NCBI GenBank assembly: GCA_013368325.1
Contig: JAACJK010000173.1
Span: 297,553-361,552, forward strand
Source of the DNA: Ephemerocybe angulata
Lineage: Eukaryota; Basidiomycota; Agaricomycetes; Agaricales; Psathyrellaceae
Direction: 5' to 3'
DNA length: 64,000 nt
Part shown: piece after piece, positions 48,216-58,093 of the stretch
Layout of the letters: each line of letters opens with the position of its first letter
Numbering within the stretch: position 1 is the stretch's first letter
The notes under the pieces: generated by a model
What the model was told of the DNA's origin: nothing
Databases searched by the model: none
Seen by the model: the letters and a program-made list of their open reading frames with translations, nothing else
Made by a program: the position numbers and the translations under genes

Positions 48216-50517
48216 CTAGGACAACCTCCCAATTTCAACGTAGCGCTCAGCCCAAGAGATCGAAGTAAAGTTCGTCTATGTGACCCATCAGTCAAATCAA
48301 CATGGAGAGTGTTAAAATCGACGTACGCTGCGATACCACACTTCCTCGGTCGGGACCTCGGGCAACGCTGATGAAGGCGCCTTTATGTTTACCCCAATCC
48401 GCTGCATTGGAACCTGGTCAACGCCGATCCCACTCTAACGGTCCCGGATACGTACATTAGGGACAATCCTATGAGCACCTCTCAGCACCAGCCTCGCCTC
48501 ACCGAGAACCTTCTCCAATTCTTGCTTCATGAGGAACTCATGGAAAGCCTCATCGTTATTGTACCCCAGATCAAGGTGACGAGTGATAACATCCCCTGCA
48601 GCATCAACCCCTACCAAGAAATCAGCGCGTATCGAACATCGGAGATCGACGCATTGACGTACCCATGATCTCTGGTAAGGTACCAAACGACATCTACGAG
48701 AACCCGTCAGGTCTCCCTCCTGGTGAAGTTATCGTGGATACCTACCTGCATGATGTCGACGACTCTTGCAAATGCATTGTTGTAGTGTTCTCCTTTTGCG
48801 GTGCGAGCTGTACCCTTGGGGTGGTGTCCAGCCCAGTCTTGAAACAGCCCAACGATAGCCGCGTTGTCGCCCTCGGAAAGAAGAGGTGTCCACTGGTTGA
48901 GAACCTTCTCGAGTCCCTCACGATCCACGACGTTGAAGACATCAATCCGGTCGAATCGGTTCTGCACCGCGACCCCTTCCACAGGGCCGTCCTTGAGGGA
49001 CTGAAGGAGTGCATCAGGCTCCATAGCGAAGAGCTTGAAGTCAATCGAAAAGTTGCGTATACGTTTCGCAAAAGTTTTCAGCTGATCCGAAAGGTGGAAG
49101 TAGAGGCAGCCGTAGATATCTTCAGGCTGTGCCCCTTGAGCTTTCCCGCTTGCTATAACTTCGTTGATGCTGAAGCTCTTTAAATACACGAGATAGAGAA
49201 TTAAAAAGGAAGACTCACTTCCATCCATGGATTGGGTCAGCAGAGTCGTGTTGCAGCCATATCCCCTCAGGAGAGAATAAAGAGACATTTGTCGCATTGA
49301 AGTGCGCATGGACAGCTCCAAAAGGAAGAACGAGTCCCATTCTCCGGTATTGCTGAACGGACGCTCTGTGCGAGGGCTTCAAACCGGCGTACATCCAGTC
49401 CACTGTGTCTTTTCGGGGCGGGTCCTGCCTCACCCGATCGTATTCCTCCTGCGCGTCGTTCGGGGAGAGGCCAACGGCTCGGTTGAGATGCTCCACAATG
49501 TCCAAGAGCGGGGCGAGATCACATCCCAGTTGAACGCTAGAATATAAACCGAACGAGGTCTTCAGCCCGGTCGTGATGTCCGGATAGTCTCTCGTGAAGG
49601 ATGCAAGGGTGCCCGAGATCATCGCATGGTACTCGAAGGGGAGAAAAGTCGAGAACCAGAAGTGTATCACGGCGTCCACAGCCAGAAGCGCGTCGTTCTG
49701 GCCACCAAGCAGAAGGAGCATCACGAGGTTTCTGGCAGTGATCGTCGAGTCTTTGTCGTTGAGAACGATCTGGAGCTTTCCAGTGAAGTCGTCAGGCAAG
49801 GAATTGACCGTCTTTACCACATGCCGAAGGTCTCCAGACTCTGCAGGATATCAGGATCGCCACTCAATGATTAACACTAGTCGAGCTCACCGAGGAATAA
49901 AAGTGAAAGGTCCTTCGTCCTATCTTTCTCATTGTCCTTCAAATTGATTAGATCGATTGGAGGCGTTTCTCCCCAACTGAGAGGCAATTAGTTAGACTTC
50001 GCTTAGGATCGAAGACCTTACAGTGAGAAGTGAGCAGCCGGTAGAGCTTCTTCTGCGAAAGATGGGGCCTTCCTTCCTTTGACTCTCCAGATTGGCATCC
50101 ATTGTTCTGACCTCAGGTGGCCTTTGCAATCTGCGATGAGCGGTAAGGGAGCTGTGGATCCTCATAGCCAGATGACGGACCTTGTTTATGAATCTTCCAG
50201 TGGGCTCGTTGGCAGTCCTAAGTGCTCATCAGTTTGCAAATGAGATAGAAAGTCAGAGCGCCCACTTTGGAGCAGTAAGAAACAAGTTTGCAGTTAGCGC
50301 AAGCCATTGTGCCGGGTTTGCCGCAGACGCTGTCCATGAGTAGCTGGACATTCGCGCACACCAATCGCTGGGGCGGCGGGTGGAGTGGCCTGAGTGGCTG
50401 CTTTGTGAAGTCGACAAAGTCATCCATAACTTTTGGATCCGAAAGATCAACGTCTTTCATCATCTCCAAAAGCACGTCGTCGTCCATGGGCTCTGGGGCT
50501 GGAAGGCGCTTAACCAT
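48216..50517 (-). CDS. MYND zinc-finger and DUF4470 protein, copy C
   Basis: Start MVKRLPAPEPMDDDVLLEM (50517). Zinc finger: LVCANVQLLMDSVCGKPG, then CANCKLVSYCSK and, after the shared intron, DCQRAHWKIHKQ. DUF4470: GETPPIDLINLKDNEKDRTK, then LRHVVKTVNSLPDDFTG, IVLNDKDSTITARNLVMLLL and HFWFSTFLPFEYH. Second module: GLKPSHRASVQQYRRMGLVL, GAQPEDIYGCLYFHLSDQL, NQWTPLLSEGDN. It ends NFTSISWAERYVEIGRLS at 48216, so the usual FVEF is changed to YVEI. Minus strand like copies A and B, separated from them by 9.3 kb of other genes. Divergent to VPS29. Confidence 0.82.
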
Positions 50518-51034
50518 GTTGGAAGTTGCTTGCTGTTGGTCCAATATATATTCGCTCCCGAAAGCGGAGAATCGAATTTGGCAGTGCGGAGGTAGGTAGG
50601 TATTAAGGTAATGCGGTCCCACTCTGGAACTACCTGAGTGGGGCAGCAATACCATAATACCTACCTACCTCGTGTCCAACCCAAAGGAAAGGGTAAGCTC
50701 ATTTCGGTGAGATACGGCGAACACCGTCCTTTAGCGCCAGTCTGAGGTGGGTGTATGCGCTCTAATAGCCCATTTCCACCTCGATTTAGACAGACTGTCA
50801 GCAATTGAAGTCGAGTTAAGGCAGTATGCTATACCAGAGCGTTATATCGAATACCCATCTTCATTTGGGCCTTGTTCATGGTGGTTACTGGCGAAGAAGG
50901 GCGGGTGTGCTAGGTTTGGAGCACCCTTGCTTCGGTCCGGCGAGCCAGAGGCGCAGTCGCCGTGAGTCACCGTGGCCCGTCGGCATCGGGGCGACAGCGG
51001 CGACGACGGTGATGAGCTCTTCCGGTCGACCACC
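50518..51034. other. Divergent promoter of copy C and VPS29
   Basis: Contains a foldback repeat (50590-50670) and TTTAGCGCC at 50730-50738. No gene was seen. Confidence 0.45.
50590..50670. repeat. Foldback inverted repeat in promoter
   Basis: Arms aggtaggtaggtatta (50590-50605) and taatacctacctacct (50655-50670) are exact reverse complements. Pairing continues inward with few mismatches (aggtaatgc against gcaatacca; cccactc against gagtggg), leaving a small loop. The 81 bp unit has the form of a tiny MITE or a foldback element and lies 73 bp upstream of copy C. Confidence 0.8.
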
Positions 51035-51768
51035 ATGGTCCTCGTCCTCGTCATTGGCGACTTGCATATCCCTCATCGTATTCATGATCTACCCTTGAAA
51101 TTCAAGAAATTGCTAGTCCCAGGGAAGATTCAACAAATACTGTGCACCGGCAACGTCTGCGACAAAGAGACGTACGAGTACCTACGAACCATCTCGCCGG
51201 ACGTTCATGTCGTGAAGGGCGACTACGACGAGTCCGGGTTTCCTCATTCTGTGACGGTGCTGCACAACCCAATCAAGATTGGGGTCATTCATGGGCACCA
51301 GGCCGTTCCCAATGGCGATCTCGATGCTCTCGCAGCGACGGCAAGGCAGATGGACGTCGACGTGCTGATTTCGGGGCATACGCATGTGTACGTATTCTTA
51401 TCGCCCAGTATTACAATCGTCTGAGGCTCCATAAGCTTCCAAGCTATCGAATATGAGAACCGATTCTTCGTGAATCCAGGGTCGGCGACGGGCGCATGGA
51501 CAGGGGCATTTGCAGAGTGCGTTGGTCTCGTTTCACCGTCTTTCATCGCTGACGCTTGTACAGAGAGCCAACACCATCTTTTGCACTCATGGACATCCAG
51601 GGCTCGGTGGTGGTGACATACGTTTACCAGCTCATTGACGGCGAGGTGCGCGTTGAGAAGATCGAGTGGAGAAAGGAGCCCGAGGTCATCGCGAATGCCC
51701 CGCGGAGCACTGTCATGCCTCAGAGCATTCCTAGTCCTACAAACACACACCACGAGAGTGGGTGGTAG
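51035..51768 (+). CDS. VPS29: Retromer subunit VPS29
   Basis: Metallophosphoesterase-fold subunit of retromer, which returns cargo receptors from endosomes to the Golgi; the fold is used for binding VPS35, not catalysis. Three exons fit: 51035-51387, 51436-51516, 51564-51768, giving 212 aa. Sequence features: [89 protein letters not shown] and [11 protein letters not shown]. All are hallmarks of VPS29. A short Ser/Thr/Pro C-terminal tail ([16 protein letters not shown]) extends beyond the usual ~185 residues, as in several fungi. Confidence 0.96.
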
Positions 51769-52112
51769 ACTCGAATACCCCACTTATCGTTGTATACCAG
51801 GTTTGAAGAATTTAACGATCCACTTCAATTCAGACGCGGAATATCACCGGTCCACAACGCTCATTGGGGATTCCGTGCACACTGCAGTCCCTCCACCATC
51901 GTCCTGCTTCGTTTGTGGCGTTTTGTTCCCAGTCGAACGGGAAGCTGCGGGTAAGTCAGTTAAGCTTTAGCGCCCGGCCACGAGGACGCTGGATTGGGAA
52001 TGTCCGCAGCCCCATGTCCAGATAAAGGCCGGGCTCCGGTAAGGTTCGTCCTATCTTGCTTTCCCCCCTCCGAGTCTTACCCACACGCTCGTAGTGAAGA
52101 AAGCTCTTAACC
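51769..52112. other. Promoter region of copy D
   Basis: TTTAGCGCCC at 51966-51975, 147 bases before the copy D start. Pyrimidine-rich tract near 52060. No gene. Confidence 0.45.
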
Positions 52113-54523
52113 ATGACTCGAACTAATCTGAAAGGATTACCCTCCGATCCAAACAACCAGCACGACCTCGGGCGCTTTGCTGCTTTGGCGTCGAAAATGG
52201 ACCCATCTGCCGCTTCTGGGACCTTCAGAGAGGCGGTAATGGCCTATGCACAGGCGTCGAAACCTCGTTTTCCTCCCCCGAAAGTCCTCCCCTGTGCTAA
52301 CGTCCAGCCTTCAACGTACCGTGTGTGTGATCAGCCTGGGACCAAGGCTTGCAGTGGCTGTAGGCTTGTTTCGTACTGCTCGCAGGTACGTAGTCCCTTG
52401 TATGTGCTAGATCGATACTGAACGATGTACCAGGAGTGTCAGCGTGCCCATTGGAAGCGTCATAAACTAGGTGAGGCCTCTTTATGGTAGATTAGACAGT
52501 GTCTGACAGTGCGAAGACTGCAAGATGTTCCTTCGATCTGACGACTGGATGCCCGTATGGAGGCGTGAGGGTCGCCCTCCTCAATTCCTTACTGACAGTG
52601 GGCCGGGTGAGGGTGAATCCCCATTCGGGTCCCCCAAGTTCAACGGAGGCTGCTCGCTGTGAGTCCATTTACACTTCGCCCATCCTGAAAAAATCTAATC
52701 TTGACAACAGGTGGGGTAATATGCCTGCTATCGATCTGATCAATCTCAAGGACAACGAAAAGGATACCACAAAGGATTTCTCCCTCGCATTCGTCGGTGA
52801 GTAGGCATGCTTTTTCAATCATCTGCCAGCCCCGCTCACTATCTCCACGTCTCAGCATCGGGTGATCTGCGCCATGTCCTGAAGACCGTCAACTCACTTC
52901 CGGAAGACTACTCCGGCAACCTCGACATACTGATCAACGACGGGAATCCTTTCGTCGCTTACCGCAACATCATGCTGCTCCTCATATTGGGAACGCTACC
53001 CGAAGAGGACATGGCCGTCGACATCGCCCTGCATTTCTGGTACTCGACCTTCATGCCCGCGGAGTACCACGTACAACTGTCCGCCGTCACTTTGCCATTG
53101 CTGAAGCATATGCACGAAAGGACCAATACACGGTCACCCTTTCCCCTCAGGGGGGAGTCGACCATGGATGTGGCATGCTCCCTGGCAGACGTCAGGCTCT
53201 TCATGGAACACTACATATCGACAGCTTCCATCAGCCTGGAAGATGCGCAGAACGAGTACAACCGTGTTAGGAACCACCCCGAGCGAGCGGACTATCGCGA
53301 CAGAATGTACGCGGGTCTCAGTCTATCGCATCGAGCTGCCTTCTACGAATACCGCAGGTTCGGGCTCGTGCTGCCCTTTGGAGCCATCAACGCCCACTTC
53401 AACTTTCCTAACGCATCGCTCTTCTCCCCGGAGAAGCAGTGGCTTCAGACGGACTATGCTGACCCGATTGAAGGATGGAAGTACGTGCCCCCCTCTTATC
53501 GCGTGCAACATATGTTCATTCCACCTTGATTCCAGCATCAATGAAGTTCTGCAGGCCGGCAAGGCACATGGCGCTCAGCCCGAAGACATATATGGCTGCC
53601 TCTACTTCTTCCTTTCCAACCAGCTGAGGACATTCGCCCAGCGTATCACCAAGTTCCCAATCTCCTTCAAGATGTTCAACGCGGACGCGAGCGCACTCCC
53701 CAAGATCATTCGACATGACACTGCGTCTGCCTTCGGGCTCAAGCCAACGTTGAAGTTCGACCGCATCGAGGTTTCGAACATCTTGGATGTTAACTACGTG
53801 GGGCTCAACGGGGTCTTGACGATTTGGGCACCCCTACTCGCTGACGGAAAAGATGCTGTCCTTGTCGGCTATTTTATGAACTGGTTTTTGCAGCAGAAGG
53901 ATGGGCGCGCGACAGGTGCGACCAGCTCCGCTTTCAAGCCTTTGGTAGGACGAATGACGGAGAGGCTAAAGGTCAGTGATCAGTGACACCGTGTCTCAAT
54001 CCCGTCTCTCATCAATGCTGACGACTGGAAACCGCACTAGCTCACTGTCGACAAGGCGAAGATGACGCTGGGTGAGCACCACTGACGATTTGAGACCGAT
54101 TGCATAGCTGATCTTGTTCGAAGGGTCGGCAGAGGCTGCCATAATTTCCTTGATGTCCGACATCGACATCGTGTACGAGAACTCGAAGCCCTTCAGCATG
54201 TTCCTCAGGAAGCAAGGGTTGCAGGCTGTTTTGAAGAAGACTGGCCTCACCTTGCGATCCAAGCATAGGGTGGTACCACACGTATGTCGCATGCCAGTTA
54301 TTCATCGTCGCACTATTCTCAACTCGGTATCCAGCGCCTCTTGGTACCCCTCAAGGCGCCATTCTCCGCTTTACCTGAGTTCCCTGACGAAGAGAGCTGG
54401 TATAACTATGTACGTTGCTTGTTAAATTGTTTTTCGCCCACGCTGACTTATCTCTCTACATTCTAGACGAAACTTACCGCGTTCTCTTGGGCTGAGAGGT
54501 TCGTTGAGTTTGAGAAGAATTAG
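52113..54523 (+). CDS. MYND zinc-finger and DUF4470 protein, copy D
   Basis: Starts MTRTNLKGLPSDPNNQHDL. Exons 52113-52385, 52434-52470, 52517-52658 and one from 52706 on fit in phase. Zinc finger: LPCANVQPSTYRVCDQPG, CSGCRLVSYCSQ | ECQRAHWKRHKLG. Then DCKMFLRSDDWMPVWRREG, WGNMPAIDLINLKDNEKD, and DUF4470 with SGDLRHVLKTVNSLPEDYSG and LLLILGTLPEEDMAVDIALH. The next module has LSLSHRAAFYEYRRFGLVL, GAQPEDIYGCLYFFLSNQL, TIWAPLLADGKD, SLMSDIDIVYENSKPFSMFL and a tail with SALPEFPDEESWYNY. It ends FSWAERFVEFEKN. Best preserved copy, useful as reference. Opposite strand to copies A-C. Confidence 0.87.
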
Positions 54524-54854
54524 TTTCGTACCGTACGGTAACGAATGTTTGTGAGTTCGGGTTTCGAAGTTGTTGTTTCCTGTTGTTACAGATACGAAGG
54601 TTTGCAGGTTATCGGTGCCTCGGTCTCAGCAGGGAGGCCCCCGCAGCCAATGCACGTGGGTCCCGGTAAGCAACATGTCAATGCATAAGAAGTCAATTTA
54701 GTAACTTTAGCGCCCGTGACCCGTGCGCGTGTCCTGTCATGAGAATTTAATGAAAACTCGGAATTATCCGAGCGGGAGGCGCATCGATAAAGGATGGGGC
54801 AGTGATTGGTGCATGCCTATCTCTCTCTCCTTCTACGACCTTTCCCTCTTGAAC
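54524..54854. other. Promoter region of copy E
   Basis: TTTAGCGCCC at 54706-54715, 149 bases before the copy E start, nearly the same spacing as at copy D. No gene. Confidence 0.45.
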
Positions 54855-57308
54855 ATGCCGCAACGCAGAATAAGGGCCATACCGGAGCTCCCAGAACTAC
54901 GTGCCATGTACTCCGAGTTGCGAAACCTGTCCGTGGCGCCTCCAGCCAACCAGCAGGCGGGGCTTAGGAGATTTGCCGCATCGACGGAGCCGCTGTTTTC
55001 GCCCTTGAAAGAGATACCATGCGCGAATGTCGACGGGCTCATGGTGTGCGATGCACTCGCAACGAAGGTCTGCACCGGGTGCAGACTTGTGTCATACTGC
55101 TCGAATGTACGGCTTAGCTTGTCACTGCGTACGTTCAAAGTTGATTTCCCGCCATTCAAGGAATGCCAATCTAGCCACTGGAAGCGTCATAAACAAGGTT
55201 TTTCCCCAAGCCTCCTTAAATGCAGTGGTATGGTGCTCATGTGGATGGACTACTAGACTGCAAGATGTATTTGCGATCGAATGCATGGAAGCCCTCCTGG
55301 AGCACGGAAGGTCGTGCTCCCGCCTTCGATGACACCAACGCCCGCCACGGAGACGAGGGAACCACCACTCTGACACCATCCGCGCTCAATGATGATTCCG
55401 CTCTGTACGTCTAAACTAGTAGCTGCATATGAACCACCGCGTATTCACGACTTCTACTCAGCTGGGGAAACGTGCCAGCTATCGACATCATCAATCTCAA
55501 CGACAATGAAGGAGATGTTGAAAAAGACTTCTCACTCGCCTTCATTGGTAAGTCAAAAGCTCTGTGTCATTAATCCTTGAAGGGAGTCCTTGTGACTGAT
55601 TATCTCCAGCTTCCGGAGATCTTCGCCATGTCATGAAAACAGTGAATAGCTTGCCACCGAACTATTCCGGGAGGTTCGATATTCTCCTCAACGACTCCAA
55701 CAATTGCATTGCCAGCCGCAACATTGCCCTACTATTGATCCTTGGTACGATTCAAGATGAACATTTGTCTGCGGAGATCGCTCTCCACTTCTGGTATTCC
55801 ACACTCATTCCCAGGGAGTATCAATTGAAGATAACTAATGTCCTTTTTCCACTTCTGAATCACCTCGCCAAACTTGAAAAATCTTCCGAGCAATGGACGC
55901 CATTTCCACTCAATTCTTCCTCGACGTTGGAAGTGGAATGTGGAGTAAACGACATAGGTCATTGCTTAGCATGGTACGCCCACCAGGGGCATGCGGATGC
56001 CTTGCGGGCGGAGTACGATCGTGCCAGGACCTCTCATTCGCTACGAGATCATCGCGACCGAACGTATGCAGGCTTAGATCCGTCTCACAGAGTCGCTTTC
56101 TACCGGTATCGTCGGTCAGGCCTGGCACTTCCCTTCGGAGCTGCGACGAAGCATTTCGATCAATGGAACCACTCTCTGTTTTCTTTCAGGGAGAAGTGGC
56201 TACAGTCCGATAATTCTGATCCTCTCGATGGGTGGAAGTAAGTGTCGCCTGCCTTGCTGGTCGAAACAACAAACTGATAGCCATCTTTATTAATAAAGCA
56301 TGAACGAGGTCATACAAGCTGGCGGTGCTCACGGGGCGCAACCCGAAGACATTTACGGCTGCCTCTACTTCTTCCTCTCTGACCAGCTGAGGACATTTGC
56401 AGAGCGTATACGGAAGGTCCCAATCTCGTTCAAGATACACATTCGAGATGCCTGTGAGCTTTCAAAACAGATCCGTGCCGGCGTTTTCTCTGGCAGAGGG
56501 TTGCAGCCCACAATCAGGTTTCATCGTATCGAAGTGTCGAATACCATTGAGGCAAGCTCCGTTGCACTTCGGGATGTTCTCGAACATTGGGGTCCTCTGC
56601 TCGCGGATGAAAAGGATGCCGCAATCATTGGCCATTGCACAAAGTGGCACAGGGAGCAGAAAGATGGCTGTGCTACCGGCGCAGATGAAGCTACGTTCGA
56701 AAGTCTGAAGAAGGAGATGATGGAGAGGTTGGAGGTATGTCTATCGCTTTCCATGTTTCACCCACACATTGACCTTCCGGGTGCACAGCGGGTCCCGTCC
56801 CTCCTTGATAACGCAGAGAAGATTTTGGGTGAGCGTTTTTAAACAGACATATACTTACTGTTCCATTAAATATCTTCGAAGGCTCCTCGGAGGCAGCCAT
56901 GCTGTCCTTCATGCTCGACATTGATCTCATCTATGACAACTCTGAGCCATTTGCGACTTACCTCAATAAACAAGGACTTCCCGGCATTCTAGAAAAGACG
57001 GGGCTTACGCTTCGTGAAAGTCACCGAGTGGTACCGCACGTACGTTGACCTAACCTAAATTTCCCCTCAATGACGCCTTGTCTCACATCTAATTTCAGAG
57101 ATTTTTGACGCCTTTGGAAGCCCCGGCCTCCGCCCTACCTGAATTTTCCTGGGATCGAGAGGCCTGGTATAACCATGTGTGTTTGGCATATCTGTTCTTA
57201 TTCTGCATCAGTATTTGCCTGGTTCTGACGCAGTCCCTCTATGCACGACAGACAAGGCTGACCAGCTCTGACTGGACCAGACGGTTTGTCGAATTTTCGA
57301 AGGCTTAA
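54855..57308 (+). CDS. MYND zinc-finger and DUF4470 protein, copy E
   Basis: Starts MPQRRIRAIPELPELRAM. Zinc finger: IPCANVDGLMVCDALATK, then CTGCRLVSYCSN | ECQSSHWKRHKQ. Then DCKMYLRSNAWKPSWSTEG, WGNVPAIDIINLNDNEGDVE, SGDLRHVMKTVNSLPPNYSG and ALLLILGTIQDEHLSAEIAL. Second module: GLDPSHRVAFYRYRRSGLAL, GAQPEDIYGCLYFFLSDQL, EHWGPLLADEKDAA and SFMLDIDLIYDNSEPFATYL. It ends SSDWTRRFVEFSKA (stop 57308), where the SWAERFVEF of the other copies is altered to DWTRRFVEF. Tandem with copy D, 331 bp apart. Confidence 0.85.
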
Positions 57309-58085
57309 CGCACGTATCAGGGGTTTCTTGTGGTGATGAAGCGTTGGGAATCGTTCTGGAGCCTATCTTGTCCTTTCCTCAGTCAAAACTTGTTGGACTT
57401 GTTCGAGTAATCTGATAGTGAATAGTTCAAAATTTCTGTTCAAATTGCTGAAGAGTGATACCGGGCTCGAGTCTCGGAGAACAACCCAAGAATCGTTTGG
57501 GAACGATTAAGCGCCGATGTGCAAACGCCCTCAGCTCATTGGATGATGGCTTGGCAGTGACCGGCTCCCAGCAGAATCAGCTGCTCAGCGGGGGCATCCG
57601 TTGATAGCTATGTTGGTCCAGACACACCGCCCCCGTGAGGATGATGGTCATCCTCGCCCGCGAGGATGATTATGTAAGCTGTAAATAATGCCCACGCTAG
57701 ATCAAACCTGCTGTGTGCCACGCCTGAACGGCGTGGCACAGCTCTTTCAACATCCCAATCCGCTCAGTGCACCTCGGATATCCAGAGCCTAGGAGGAGGA
57801 GAAAGAGGGCAGGAGGCTTTTAGATCTTATAGTTCCTTATCCCTGGCCGTTACGTCCACCCCTTTCTTTTCCAATATGGATATCGAGCGCAGTGCGTCCG
57901 CCCACCAATGTCTGTGTAGAGATTACTCCCAGATTTCAGAATGTGTTTCTTGCGTAACGAGTGTTTATCCATCCTGTGGTTCTACAGCCATTCCCACCGC
58001 GCATACCTCGCCAGTCGGTTCCCTGCATCACGAGTGGCTCTGGTGGATGATTGCAGGTGTCCCGCTGCCCGAAAGCAACCATTGT
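57309..58085. other. Intergenic region with two hairpins
   Basis: No supported gene. GAGGATGA-TGG-TCATCCTC at 57637-57655 and an 11-bp stem with 5-base loop at 57714-57740. An open frame from 57876 (MDIERSASAHQCLCRDYS) has Cys-rich sequence and runs into the repeat array; it could be exon 1 of a gene that includes the array, but there is no independent support. Confidence 0.4.
57714..57740. repeat. Short perfect inverted repeat
   Basis: TGTGCCACGCC and GGCGTGGCACA around the loop tgaac. GC-rich hairpin just upstream of the repeat array. Confidence 0.75.
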
Positions 58086-58093
58086 ATCGGCAG

